Positions 8,241 through 17,618 are shown, numbered from the stretch's first letter. The stretch is 64,000 bases of DNA from BPGX01 sp035405785 (GCA_035405785.1 DAONJS010000011.1:27573-91572), one strand, 5' to 3'. Notes: generated by a model from the sequence alone, not told the origin. A program made the numbers and translations.

Positions 8241-9863
8241 ATGAATAAACTTACTTCTAATTATATAAATGTTTTACAAACTCTCAAAGAAAAAATCAGG
8301 CAAGCAAGATTAACCGCTGTTATTCGTGTAAATGTAGAATTACTAAAATTATACTGGGAAATTGGACGCATTATTTATGAACAAGAAAAAATAAAAGGAT
8401 GGGGATCTAAAGTTGTAGAAAAATTGTCAAAAGATCTTTCTTCTGAATTTCCTGACATGAAAGGTTTTTCTTCTCGCAATCTTCGGTATATGAGGGACTT
8501 TTATCTTGCTTACCCTGAATTTAGAGATATTGATACACTGAAAATTTTGCAGACGCCCCCTGCAAAATTACAAGAAACTGATATTCAAAAAGATACAATT
8601 TTGCAAGATCTCCTTGCAAAATTAAGCTGGTATCATCACACCACTTTACTTGATAAAGTAAAAGATAGAGAAATTCGCCTTTTTTACATTCAAGAAACTG
8701 TAAAGAATGGTTGGAGCAGAGATGTAATGGTACATCAAATTGAAAGCAAATTACATTTAAGAAAAGGGAAAATACTAAGTAACTTTAAAAATACAATTGC
8801 ACCAGATCAATCAGAACTAACTCAACAATTATTTAAAGATCCATATAAATTTGAATTTATTTACCTTGGAAAGGAAGCTAATGAAAGAGATTTAGAAGAT
8901 GCTCTAACAAATCAACTTACAAAATTTTTATTAGAATTAGGACAATACTTTGCTTTTCTGGGAAGACAATACAAAATTACCCTTGGTGATAAGGAATATT
9001 TTTTTGATTTATTGTTTTATCATACCCGCTTAAAAAGATACATCATCATTGATCTGAAAATAGATGAATTCAAACCAGAATATAAGGGCAAAATGGAATT
9101 TTATCTAAACCTTGCAGATGAATATCTTAAACAAGATAATGACGAAAGTTCAATTGGATTAATTTTATGCAAAACCAAAGATAAATTGGTAGTAGAATAT
9201 GCTTTAAAAGATTCAAAAAAACCTATTGGTATTGCCGAATATAAAATTAGTGAGACATTGCCTTCTGAATTACGAGGAGAAATGCCAAGTGTTGAAGAAC
9301 TTGAAGCACAAATTGAAAAAGGACTACAAGAATTCAAAAAACCACTAAATATAAAATATGAACGCTTGAAGCAACTAATTAGCGAAATAAAACAACCAGA
9401 AATTAAAGAGAGAAAAAGCCCGGAAACATCACTAAATATCTTTAGAAAAGTTGTTTTGCCATTAAAAGATACAATAAAAAATGGGCTTTCAAAAATTACA
9501 AAAGAATTTAAATTTAATAAAGTAGAAATAATAATATGGACAGATAATCAAGCAAATAAAACTGTTACTAAAGCACAAGCATACTTAAAAAAACACAAAG
9601 TAGTGAATGAATACAAAATTGACATACATTTAAAAGAATTTAAACTCGCTGGAAAAAAATCATTTGATATATGGAAAAGCATTTATATTACAACCTATCC
9701 ACACTCATATACTATTGGATTTAATAGAGATCAAAGAAATTGTTTAGTTGAAAAACTATATTATGAATTACCCGATGAAAAAGAGTTTGAAAATATTTTT
9801 GAAAAATTATCTGAAAGTGTTCTTGATGAAATTATTGAAGTAATAGAAAAAATAAAAAACTAA
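8241..9863 (+). CDS. YhcG/DUF1016 PD-(D/E)XK nuclease-family protein with C-terminal extension
   Basis: 540 residues, whereas family members are usually about 340-380. Residues 1-190 form the DUF1016 N-terminal helical domain (LLKLYWEIGRII ... FSSRNLRYMRDFY ... LSWYHHTTLL). Residues 205-345 form the nuclease-like domain, with FFDLLFYHTRLKRYIIIDLK around 254-272 carrying the D...D-x-K residues. Family members are often found beside restriction systems and are thought to be nucleases. The last 185 or so residues (from about 355) are an extra domain I do not recognise, with alternating strands and helices (VEIIIWTDNQANKTV, YTIGFNRDQRN). Located between hsdM and hsdS. Confidence 0.85.
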   Translation: MNKLTSNYINVLQTLKEKIRQARLTAVIRVNVELLKLYWEIGRIIYEQEKIKGWGSKVVEKLSKDLSSEFPDMKGFSSRNLRYMRDFYLAYPEFRDIDTLKILQTPPAKLQETDIQKDTILQDLLAKLSWYHHTTLLDKVKDREIRLFYIQETVKNGWSRDVMVHQIESKLHLRKGKILSNFKNTIAPDQSELTQQLFKDPYKFEFIYLGKEANERDLEDALTNQLTKFLLELGQYFAFLGRQYKITLGDKEYFFDLLFYHTRLKRYIIIDLKIDEFKPEYKGKMEFYLNLADEYLKQDNDESSIGLILCKTKDKLVVEYALKDSKKPIGIAEYKISETLPSELRGEMPSVEELEAQIEKGLQEFKKPLNIKYERLKQLISEIKQPEIKERKSPETSLNIFRKVVLPLKDTIKNGLSKITKEFKFNKVEIIIWTDNQANKTVTKAQAYLKKHKVVNEYKIDIHLKEFKLAGKKSFDIWKSIYITTYPHSYTIGFNRDQRNCLVEKLYYELPDEKEFENIFEKLSESVLDEIIEVIEKIKN

Positions 9864-9871
9864 ACACACCT

Positions 9872-11026
9872 ATGAACACCGAAACACAAAACCCTGCCTC
9901 CACTCCAAAACAACAAAACACCAACCATTTGAGCGAGTGGAAGAAGGTTAAATTGGGGGATGTTGTAACTTTTCAAAGAGGATATGATTTAACAAAAAAT
10001 CAAATGAAGAATGGGCAAGTGCCAGTTGCAGGTTCGAATGGAATTATAGGTTATCATAATCAATCAACAACAAAAGGACCTGGTGTTACTATTGGAAGAA
10101 GTGGAAATATTGGAACGGCTCATTTTTATAAAACAGATTTTTGGGCTCACAACACAGTTCTTTTTGTTAAAGAATTTAATTTATCAGAACCAAAATTTAT
10201 TTACTACTTTTTAAAAACAATTGACTTTACACAATTTAATGCAGGTAGTTCTGTACCTACTTTAAACAGAAATCATATTCATCAATTAGATTTTTTATTA
10301 CCCCCACTTCCCGAGCAGCAAGCCATAGCCGAAGTGCTCAGCAGTTTAGACGACAAAATAGACCTCCTCCACCGCCAAAACAAAACTTTAGAAGCATTGG
10401 CAGAAACACTATTCAGGCAGTGGTTTATTGAAGAAGCTGATGAAAGGTGGGAAGATGTTTCTCTTGGCAATAGTGAATTATCAACTATTATAAGTAGTGG
10501 CATAAGAGAATTTGAAGGTGAAAAAATTTTTCTCGCTACAGGTGATGTTCAAGATACTTTAATAACTGGTGGAGAAAAAATAAGATTTAATAATAGACCT
10601 TCAAGAGCAAATATGCAACCAGTTGAATATTCAGTTTGGTTTGCTAAAAAAGGTGGTGTAAGAAAACTTTTAATGTTTGATGATTATTCAGATATAAATA
10701 AACATATACTATCTACTGGATTTTCTGGTTTAAAAACAAATGAATTAAGCCACTATTATATATGGTGTTATGTTTTATCTAAAGAGTTTCAAGAAATAAA
10801 GGATTCTCTAGTAAGTGGATCTGTTCAACCTGACATTACTAATGAAGGAATAAAAAGTATACTCATTCCAAAACCTGATAATCAAACATTATTAAAGTTT
10901 AATCAACTTGTTAAACCATGGTTTATTAAAATTCAAAAAAATAATTCTCAAATCCGCACCCTTACCGCCTTGCGGGATACCTTATTGCCGAAATTAATGA
11001 GCGGGGAGGTGAGGGTGGATTTTTAA
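9872..11026 (+). CDS. hsdS: Type I restriction-modification system, specificity subunit
   Basis: 384 residues with two target-recognition domains. The first begins EWKKVKLGDVVTF and ends at the conserved LPPLPEQQAIAEVLSSLDDK spacer helix (about 143-170). The second begins WEDVSLGNSELS and ends with ALRDTLLPKLMSGEVRV, the usual C-terminal repeat. Each domain reads half of the bipartite site. Base composition is mosaic: the spacer and C-terminal helix segments (10300-10440, 10950-11020) are visibly richer in G and C than the second recognition domain between them. This fits exchange of recognition domains. Confidence 0.95.
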   Translation: MNTETQNPASTPKQQNTNHLSEWKKVKLGDVVTFQRGYDLTKNQMKNGQVPVAGSNGIIGYHNQSTTKGPGVTIGRSGNIGTAHFYKTDFWAHNTVLFVKEFNLSEPKFIYYFLKTIDFTQFNAGSSVPTLNRNHIHQLDFLLPPLPEQQAIAEVLSSLDDKIDLLHRQNKTLEALAETLFRQWFIEEADERWEDVSLGNSELSTIISSGIREFEGEKIFLATGDVQDTLITGGEKIRFNNRPSRANMQPVEYSVWFAKKGGVRKLLMFDDYSDINKHILSTGFSGLKTNELSHYYIWCYVLSKEFQEIKDSLVSGSVQPDITNEGIKSILIPKPDNQTLLKFNQLVKPWFIKIQKNNSQIRTLTALRDTLLPKLMSGEVRVDF

Positions 11027-11043
11027 TTTTTTTTGACTTACAC

Positions 11044-11074
11044 TTGATGTTAATTAAAAAAAATCGTATATTTG
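11044..11074 (+). promoter_or_regulatory. Promoter for the HigB/HigA-like pair
   Basis: TTG at 11044-11046 and TATATTTG at 11067-11074 with a 20-bp spacer match the phylum's -33/-7 elements. It lies between hsdS and the toxin gene and overlaps the first codons of the longest possible toxin frame. The toxin-antitoxin pair, and perhaps hsdR, may therefore be transcribed separately from hsdMS. Confidence 0.5.
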
Positions 11075-11076
11075 CC

Positions 11077-11409
11077 GTGGAAATAACTTTTGCAAATAAT
11101 AAATTAAAAAATTTAGCCAACAACTACAAAAAATGTCAGAAAGAATTGGGAAAAATCCGTGCAAACAAATACAATCAACGGCTTGGTGAACTTCGTAGTG
11201 CTTCTACGCTTGAAGATGTTCGCCATCTGCCAGGTCATTATCATGAACTGACAGGTAACCGAAAAGGACAATGGGCTTGCGATCTTGACCAACCATACAG
11301 ATTAATCTTTGAACCACATGAAAAACCCATACCTACTGATAGTAATGGTAAGTATATCTGGAGTGAAATTAAAAGTATTAAAATTATAGAAATTGTAAAT
11401 TATCACTAA
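11077..11409 (+). CDS. HigB-like RelE/ParE-superfamily toxin
   Basis: About 110 residues from the GTG at 11077 (MEITFANNKLKNLANNYKK), which is where HigB-type proteins normally begin. Longer in-frame starts exist at TTG 11044 and ATG 11047, but they lie over a TANNTTTG promoter box. The HigB signature is present: LGKIRANKYNQRLGELRSASTLEDVRHLPG, then YRLIFEP. These toxins are ribosome-dependent mRNA interferases. The XRE-family partner follows after 23 bases, the toxin-first order typical of higBA. The start is uncertain because the GTG is almost on the predicted transcription start. Confidence 0.82.
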   Translation: MEITFANNKLKNLANNYKKCQKELGKIRANKYNQRLGELRSASTLEDVRHLPGHYHELTGNRKGQWACDLDQPYRLIFEPHEKPIPTDSNGKYIWSEIKSIKIIEIVNYH

Positions 11410-11432
11410 TTATAAAATAAAATCACTTTAAT

Positions 11433-12539
11433 ATGGCAACACCAAAAAATCAATATCAACCACAAATAGTTTTTCATCCTGGCAAAACCCTTGCTGAAAA
11501 ATTAGATGAATTAAGCATGGGACCTAAGGAATTTGCTATCAGAACAGTAAAGCCCGAAAAAACAATTATCGCCATCTTAAAAGGAGATAGCAGTATTACC
11601 CCAGAAATGGCTGTGCAATTTGAAAATGTGCTTAAAATTCCTGCTCACTTTTGGCTAAATATGCAACGGAACTATGATGAATTTATCGCTCGTGAAAAAC
11701 AAAAAAACTTTTTAAAAGAATCTTTTGCATGGGCAAAAAAATTTCCCTTTGCTGATATGGTAAAAAAGGGTTGGGTATCTAAAAAAAATTCCAATGAAGA
11801 AAAAACTGCAGAACTATTATCTTTTTTTGGCATTAGCAGCCACACTGCATGGGAAAACTACTATCTTAATCAACAACTAAAAGTAGCATTTCGTATATCT
11901 CTTGCCCATACCAAAGAACCTTATGCCATCTCTGCATGGCTAAGAAAAGGCGAATTACAAGCAAGAGAACTACCCTCTAAAAACTACGATGAAAAAAAAT
12001 TTAAAGACGCATTACCTGAAATTAAATCTTTAATGGCCAAACATCCTGATAATTTTTTCAAAAAACTTCAAGAAATTTGTATGGAAGCCGGTGTAAAAGT
12101 AGTTCACACGCCTTGTATAAAAAATGCACCAATTAATGGATGTACTCGTTGGCTGAATGACACGCCTTTAATACAATTAAGCGGCAGATACAAACGCAAT
12201 GATGGTTTTTGGTTTACATTTTTTCACGAAACTGGGCATATTTTATTACATGGTAAAAAAGATGTCTTTTTGGAAAACATTGAATATTCTGAAAAAGATA
12301 AAATCAAAGAAAAAGAAGCCGATGAATTTGCCATTAAGTGGACATTATCAAAAGAAGAAGAGGAAGAAATTTTAGAATATATCAAAAATAATAATTTCAC
12401 AATTACTGAAAAAGATATCATTAAATTTGCACATAAATTCAATACACATCCGGCTATAATCATAGGAAGATTACAACATAAAAATTTATTGCCTTATTCT
12501 ATAGGTAGAAAATTTTTTAAACCCGTAGAACTTGAATAA
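11433..12539 (+). CDS. HigA-like antitoxin fused to ImmA/IrrE metallopeptidase-like domain
   Basis: 368 residues. The N-terminal 90 residues are a HigA-type XRE helix-turn-helix (HPGKTLAEKLDELSMGPKEFAIR ... ILKGDSSITPEMAVQFENVLKIPAHFWL). The C-terminal half has HETGH at 265-269, the HExxH zinc motif of ImmA/IrrE peptidases, followed by KEADEFAIKW, which supplies the further acid. In known cases such domains cleave or sense repressors. It probably neutralises the upstream HigB-like toxin and represses the pair, and could instead be a protease-controlled switch for the island. hsdR follows 18 bases downstream. Confidence 0.88.
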   Translation: MATPKNQYQPQIVFHPGKTLAEKLDELSMGPKEFAIRTVKPEKTIIAILKGDSSITPEMAVQFENVLKIPAHFWLNMQRNYDEFIAREKQKNFLKESFAWAKKFPFADMVKKGWVSKKNSNEEKTAELLSFFGISSHTAWENYYLNQQLKVAFRISLAHTKEPYAISAWLRKGELQARELPSKNYDEKKFKDALPEIKSLMAKHPDNFFKKLQEICMEAGVKVVHTPCIKNAPINGCTRWLNDTPLIQLSGRYKRNDGFWFTFFHETGHILLHGKKDVFLENIEYSEKDKIKEKEADEFAIKWTLSKEEEEEILEYIKNNNFTITEKDIIKFAHKFNTHPAIIIGRLQHKNLLPYSIGRKFFKPVELE

Positions 12540-12557
12540 GTTTAATAACACCAACCA

Positions 12558-15500
12558 ATGAGTAAAGCTATCACCGAAAACACCATTGAACAATTAGCGA
12601 TTGAAATTTTACAATCGCAGGGATGGAAATATATTCATGGTCAGGATATTTCTCCAGAAGGTCTATTCTGCGAACGCGAAAGTTTTAGCGATATTGTTTT
12701 AAATCAAAGATTAAAAAATGCTCTTTCTAAAATCAATCCTCATCTCCCCACTAATGTTTTAGATGCCGCCATTCAAAAGGTTTTACGAATTAATTCTCCA
12801 AACTTAATACACAACAACGAAGAGTTTCATAGCATGCTCATTGAAAAAGTAAAAGTCCCTTATCATGAAAATGGTTTTGAAAGATCGCATGAAGTGGCTT
12901 TGATAGATTTTGATAATCCTTCAAACAATGAATTTTTAGCCGTTAATCAATATACCATTATTGAAAATAATCATCATAAAAGACCAGATATTGTTCTTTT
13001 TGTAAACGGCTTACCACTGGTAGTTATAGAATTAAAAAATGCCGCAGATGAAAATGCAACCATCAAAAGTGCTTACCAGCAGTTACAAACCTATAAAACA
13101 ACTATTCAAAGTTTATTCACATACAATGAAATATGCATTATTTCTGATGGTTTAGAATGTAAAGCGGGCACTATTAGTTCAGATTTTTCCCGATTTATGG
13201 CATGGAAAACAAAAGATGGGATAAATGAAGAATCTCGCTTAAAACCACAAATGGAAACATTGATTTCAGGCATGTTAAATCCCCAAACGCTTTTAGATAT
13301 TATCAGAAACTTTATCGTTTTTGAAAAAGATATAACATTAGATAAAAACTCTGAATCAAAACAACTCACCATACAAGCGGTAAAAAAATTAACTGCATAC
13401 CATCAGTATTATGCTGTTAATAAAGCGGTTGAAAAAACCATTGAAGCATCCAAAGAAACAGGTAACAGAAAAGCAGGTGTAGTTTGGCACACACAAGGAT
13501 CTGGTAAAAGTTTGAGCATGGTATTTTATGCTGCTAAACTGATTACCTCACCCGAAATGAAAAACCCCACTATTGTTGTGATTACCGATAGAAACGATTT
13601 AGATAATCAGCTGTTTGAAACCTTTGCTTCATGTAAGCAACTTTTAAGACAAGAACCTGTTCAAGCCGAAAGTAGGCAGCATTTAAGAGAATTACTAAAA
13701 GTAGCAAGTGGTGGCATTGTTTTTACAACTATTCAAAAATTTTTGCCTGATGCATCAGAAGGAGCAGTATATCCTCAATTATCAGATCGTAATAATATTG
13801 TAGTCATTGCAGATGAAGCACACCGAACACAATATGGATTCAAAGCCAAGTTAGTAGATGAAAAAGATGAAGAAACAAAAGAACCTATTGGAAAAAGAAT
13901 TGCTTATGGTTTTGCAAAATATATGCGAGATGCCCTGCCAAACGCCACTTATATTGGTTTTACCGGTACACCTATAGAAAGTACAGATAAAAACACACCA
14001 CAGGTATTTGGCAATTACATTGATAAATACGATATAAAAGACGCAATTGATGATGGTGCTACAGTAAAGATATATTATGAAAGCCGTTTGGCAAAAGTCA
14101 ATCTGAGTGAAGAAGGAAGAAAACTAATAGAAGAATTTGATAAAGAATTAGAACAAGATGAAGAACTCACTGAAAAGCAAAAAGCAAAAGCCAAATGGAC
14201 AAAATTAGAAGCCATCATTGGACATCCGGAGCGATTAAAAAATTTAGCACAAGATATAGTTACACATTTTGAAAAAAGACAGGAGATATTTGAGGGAAAA
14301 GCAATGATAGTAACCATGAGTAGAAGGATTGCTGCAGATTTGTATAATCAAATTATTGCGATTCGTCCGCATTGGCATAGTGATGATTTAAATAAGGGTG
14401 TGATAAAAGTAGTAATGACCACAAACAGTTCAGATGGTCCAGAAATAGCCAAACATCATACCACCAAAGAACAAAGAAGATTTTTATCTGAAAGAATGAA
14501 AAATCCAAACGATGAACTAAAAATAGTAATCGTTCGTGATATGTGGTTAACTGGTTTTGATGTTCCTTGCTTGCATACGATGTATATTGATAAACCGATG
14601 CGTGGTCATAATCTTATGCAAGCCATTGCAAGAGTTAATCGGGTATTTAAAGATAAACCGGGAGGTTTAGTAGTAGATTATTTAGGAATAGGATCTGATT
14701 TGAAAAAAGCTCTTTCCTTTTATGGAGAAGCGGGCGGAAAAGGAACACCAGCAGAAACTATAGACAAAGCATTAGAAGTTTTCTTAGAAAAATTTGAAGT
14801 GGTTCAGCAAATGTTTAATGAAGACAGCGAAACTAGAAATAATTTAATAGCCGCTGAACCGCAATCATATTATGAAGGAAGTTTTAAATTCAACTACCGC
14901 AGATTTTTCAATGCAAATGCACAAGAAAAATTATCTATTATTTTACAAGCAGAAGAACATATTTTAGGATTAAAAGATGGAAAAGAAAGATTTATTAAAG
15001 AAGTAAGTTTATTAAGTCAAGCACTATCTATATGCATCAGCAAAGATGAAGTAAAACCATATTTGCCCGAAGTAGCATTTTTTCAAGCCGTAAAAGCAAG
15101 ATTAGCAAAATTTAATACACCTATTGGCGGAGGTAAATCTGACGAGGAAATTGAAACAACAATAAAACAAATTATAGACAAATCCATAACAAGTAATGAA
15201 GTGGTTGATATTTTTGATGCCGCTGGTATTTCAAAACCTGATATTTCTGGTTTAGATGTATTATCAGAAGAATTTCTAAATGAAGTTCAAGGAATGTCGC
15301 ACAAAAATTTAGCCATTGAATTATTGAAAAAGATTTTAAATAACGAGATAAAAATCAGATCTAAAAGAAATTTAGTAAAAAGTAAGAAGCTTTTAGAAAT
15401 GCTGGAAGCATCTATAAAAAAATATCAAAACAACTTGCTTACCACCGCAGAAATTATTCAGGAACTTATCAATATCGCAAAAGAAATTAAAGAAGCCGAC

Positions 15501-15806
15501 AAACAGGGTGAAAAATTAGGATTAAGTGAAGATGAAGTGGCTTTTTATAATGCTTTAGAAACAAACGACAGTGCTGTAAAAGTTTTAGGTGATGAAACAT
15601 TAAAAGTAATCGCAAGAGAAATAGCAGATAAAGTAAGATCTAATGCAACTATTGATTGGACATTAAGAGAAAGTGCCCGAGCAAAACTAATGGTGCTTGT
15701 TAGAAGAACTCTTAATAAATATGGTTATCCGCCAGATAAACAACAAAAAGCTATTGAAACCGTATTAAAACAAGCGGAATTATTAGCAGATCATCTTACG
15801 GCTTAA
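12558..15806 (+). CDS. hsdR: Type I restriction-modification system, endonuclease/translocase subunit
   Basis: 1082 residues. The N-terminal PD-(D/E)XK nuclease signature is RPDIVLFVNGLPLVVIELK (about 143-161). The helicase motor has Walker A TQGSGKS near 312-318, DEAH near 419-422, motif III FTGTPI and motif VI QAIARVNRV. The C-terminal helical domain binds the methylase core. It completes the HsdMSR set: ATP-driven translocation and cleavage of unmodified DNA. All features look intact, so the system is probably active. Confidence 0.96.
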   Translation: MSKAITENTIEQLAIEILQSQGWKYIHGQDISPEGLFCERESFSDIVLNQRLKNALSKINPHLPTNVLDAAIQKVLRINSPNLIHNNEEFHSMLIEKVKVPYHENGFERSHEVALIDFDNPSNNEFLAVNQYTIIENNHHKRPDIVLFVNGLPLVVIELKNAADENATIKSAYQQLQTYKTTIQSLFTYNEICIISDGLECKAGTISSDFSRFMAWKTKDGINEESRLKPQMETLISGMLNPQTLLDIIRNFIVFEKDITLDKNSESKQLTIQAVKKLTAYHQYYAVNKAVEKTIEASKETGNRKAGVVWHTQGSGKSLSMVFYAAKLITSPEMKNPTIVVITDRNDLDNQLFETFASCKQLLRQEPVQAESRQHLRELLKVASGGIVFTTIQKFLPDASEGAVYPQLSDRNNIVVIADEAHRTQYGFKAKLVDEKDEETKEPIGKRIAYGFAKYMRDALPNATYIGFTGTPIESTDKNTPQVFGNYIDKYDIKDAIDDGATVKIYYESRLAKVNLSEEGRKLIEEFDKELEQDEELTEKQKAKAKWTKLEAIIGHPERLKNLAQDIVTHFEKRQEIFEGKAMIVTMSRRIAADLYNQIIAIRPHWHSDDLNKGVIKVVMTTNSSDGPEIAKHHTTKEQRRFLSERMKNPNDELKIVIVRDMWLTGFDVPCLHTMYIDKPMRGHNLMQAIARVNRVFKDKPGGLVVDYLGIGSDLKKALSFYGEAGGKGTPAETIDKALEVFLEKFEVVQQMFNEDSETRNNLIAAEPQSYYEGSFKFNYRRFFNANAQEKLSIILQAEEHILGLKDGKERFIKEVSLLSQALSICISKDEVKPYLPEVAFFQAVKARLAKFNTPIGGGKSDEEIETTIKQIIDKSITSNEVVDIFDAAGISKPDISGLDVLSEEFLNEVQGMSHKNLAIELLKKILNNEIKIRSKRNLVKSKKLLEMLEASIKKYQNNLLTTAEIIQELINIAKEIKEADKQGEKLGLSEDEVAFYNALETNDSAVKVLGDETLKVIAREIADKVRSNATIDWTLRESARAKLMVLVRRTLNKYGYPPDKQQKAIETVLKQAELLADHLTA

Positions 15807-15860
15807 AATTTTACTTTTTTGTTTTTAAAAATTTAATTAACTCCTCCCAATTTTTCCCTG

Positions 15861-15868
15861 TATCTTTG
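15861..15868 (+). promoter_or_regulatory. -7 promoter element of rbfA
   Basis: TATCTTTG matches TANNTTTG. It overlaps a TTG (15866) that could extend the rbfA frame upstream, so translation should begin at the ATG 24 bases later. No convincing -33 element is seen. Confidence 0.5.
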
Positions 15869-15892
15869 CTCAGACAAATTTTTATCAAAATT

Positions 15893-16240
15893 ATGGAAAC
15901 TATCAAACAAAAAAAAGTTGCTGAATTGGTGTATGCGGCTGTGGCAGATTATCTTTTACTACACGCACCTATTGACTATAACAATGCTTTTATCAATGTA
16001 TCTGAAGTAAAAGTAACAGGTGACTTATCTATTGCAAAAATTTACATCAGTATTTTACCTTCTGAAAAATATGACCGCAAAGAGATATTCAAACTATTAG
16101 AACAGGATAATAAAAAAATCAGAAAGTTTGTAGGCGACAAACTCGCTAAAAAAGTTCGCAAAATTCCTGAACTTCGTTTTTACTTTGATGAATCGTTAGA
16201 TACAATAGAAAGAATAGAACAATTATTAAAAAAGAAATAA
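15893..16240 (+). CDS. rbfA: Ribosome-binding factor A
   Basis: About 115 residues from the ATG at 15893. The KH-like RbfA fold is recognisable: KKVAELVYAAVADYLL, then INVSEVKVTGDLSIAKIYISIL, and the C-terminal VRKIPELRFYFDESLDTIERIEQLL, the most conserved RbfA stretch. RbfA binds the 30S subunit and helps mature the 5' end of 16S rRNA, notably in the cold. The frame extends to a TTG at 15866, but that lies in the promoter. The next gene starts 1 base after the stop. Confidence 0.93.
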   Translation: METIKQKKVAELVYAAVADYLLLHAPIDYNNAFINVSEVKVTGDLSIAKIYISILPSEKYDRKEIFKLLEQDNKKIRKFVGDKLAKKVRKIPELRFYFDESLDTIERIEQLLKKK

Positions 16241-16241
16241 A

Positions 16242-17453
16242 TTGAGAATTGTTTTTCTTTTAGCTCTGCGGTATTTGTTTTCAAAAAAATCAAAAAACAT
16301 TATCAATCTAATCAGTTGGATTAGCGTGGGGGTTATTACTTTTACTACTGCTGCATTTGTGATTATTATTTCTGTGATGAATGGTTTTACTTCTGTTGTG
16401 AGCAACTTATATAACTCTGTAGAAGCAGATTTAAAAATTGTTCCAGCAAAAGGAAAATACTTTAATGCAGATACTGTTATCCCAAAAATTGCAAGTTATT
16501 CTGATATAAAACAAATTTCTAAAAGTATTTCCAATCAAGCACTTGTTAAATACAAACAAAAGCAAATGCTTATTACCATTCGTGGAGTAGATAGTAATTT
16601 TGTAAGCATCAGCAATGTCAATTCTGTTATTCAAAATGGCAAATTCACATTAAAAGACAAATCTGGTTATTACGCGGTGATTGGGCTGGGTATTGCTAAT
16701 CAATTAAATGTCAATATCTCCAATCAATTTGTGCCATTAGTTTTTTATAGCCCCAAAAGAATTAAAAACACAGGGACTTCGACAGATATTATCAATGAAA
16801 AAGCATTATATGTATCTGGTATTTTTTCCATCAATGATGATTTTGATTACAAATATATTTTTACTGATTTGAAAATTGCTCAGGATTTATTGGATGCAGA
16901 AGGTTTGGTAAGTTCTATTGAAATTGCTGTCAAAGAAAACACCTCATTAAACAAAACTCAACAAGATTTACAAAATTTACTGGGAAATAATTTTATTATC
17001 AAAACAAGAGAACAACTCAATGAAGTGCTTTTCAAAACATTACAAACCGAAAAACTCTGGACGTTTTTGATATTAAGTTTTATTTTATTGATAGCAACTT
17101 TCAGTATTATCAGTGCCTTAACAATGCTCATTATTGAAAAACAAAAAGACATTCAGACATTATATGCACTTGGAGCTGATAAACAAATGCTACAAAGTGT
17201 TTTTATGGTAGAAGGATTTTTAATAACATTTGGAGGGGCATTGGCAGGATTGCTATTAGGTATTTTTGTTTGTGAATTACAAATACATTTTCATTTGATT
17301 ACTTTTAATGAAAATTCAATATTGCCATATTATCCGGTAGAAGTAGAGGCAAAAGATATTTTATCCGTGATATTCATTTTACTCATCATTGGATTTTTTG
17401 CGGCCATTTATCCAGTTCAACATTTTACGAGAGATGTAAAGTGGAATCGTTGA
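16242..17453 (+). CDS. FtsX/LolC-type ABC transporter permease
   Basis: 403 residues starting at a TTG one base after rbfA; the start is supported because the conserved LRYLFSKKSKNIINLISWISV segment lies at residues 9-29. It has an N-terminal membrane helix, a periplasmic MacB/LolC-like domain (about 45-265) and three C-terminal helices (about 272-395). This is the layout of LolC/E and related FtsX-family permeases, which move lipoproteins or sense envelope signals with an ATPase. No ATPase gene is adjacent. Pairing with rbfA is likely co-transcription only. Confidence 0.88.
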   Translation: MRIVFLLALRYLFSKKSKNIINLISWISVGVITFTTAAFVIIISVMNGFTSVVSNLYNSVEADLKIVPAKGKYFNADTVIPKIASYSDIKQISKSISNQALVKYKQKQMLITIRGVDSNFVSISNVNSVIQNGKFTLKDKSGYYAVIGLGIANQLNVNISNQFVPLVFYSPKRIKNTGTSTDIINEKALYVSGIFSINDDFDYKYIFTDLKIAQDLLDAEGLVSSIEIAVKENTSLNKTQQDLQNLLGNNFIIKTREQLNEVLFKTLQTEKLWTFLILSFILLIATFSIISALTMLIIEKQKDIQTLYALGADKQMLQSVFMVEGFLITFGGALAGLLLGIFVCELQIHFHLITFNENSILPYYPVEVEAKDILSVIFILLIIGFFAAIYPVQHFTRDVKWNR

Positions 17454-17474
17454 AAAAATTTTTTTCAAAAATTT

Positions 17475-17506
17475 TTTGTCAATAATCAAAACCTTCATTA
17501 TATTTG
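17475..17506 (+). promoter_or_regulatory. tRNA-Asn promoter
   Basis: TTTG (17475-17478) and TATATTTG (17499-17506) with a 20-bp spacer, ending 17 bases before the tRNA, fit the Bacteroidota consensus well. Confidence 0.65.
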
Positions 17507-17523
17507 CCCCCCGAATTTAAAAT

Positions 17524-17597
17524 TCCTCAGTAGCTCAGCCGGTTAGAGCACATGACTGTTAATCATGGGGTCGCAGGTTCGAGCCCTGCCTGAGGAG
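17524..17597 (+). tRNA. tRNA-Asn(GTT)
   Basis: Complete cloverleaf of 74 nt without encoded CCA. The acceptor stem TCCTCAG pairs with CTGAGGA (17590-17596) and the discriminator is G. The D arm is TAGCTCAGCCGGTTAGAGCA. The anticodon stem CATGA/TCATG encloses the loop CTGTTAA with anticodon GTT. The T arm is GCAGGTTCGAGCCCTGC. It is a single gene with its own promoter and terminator. Confidence 0.97.
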
Positions 17598-17618
17598 CTG
17601 GTTTATAACCTGTTTAAT

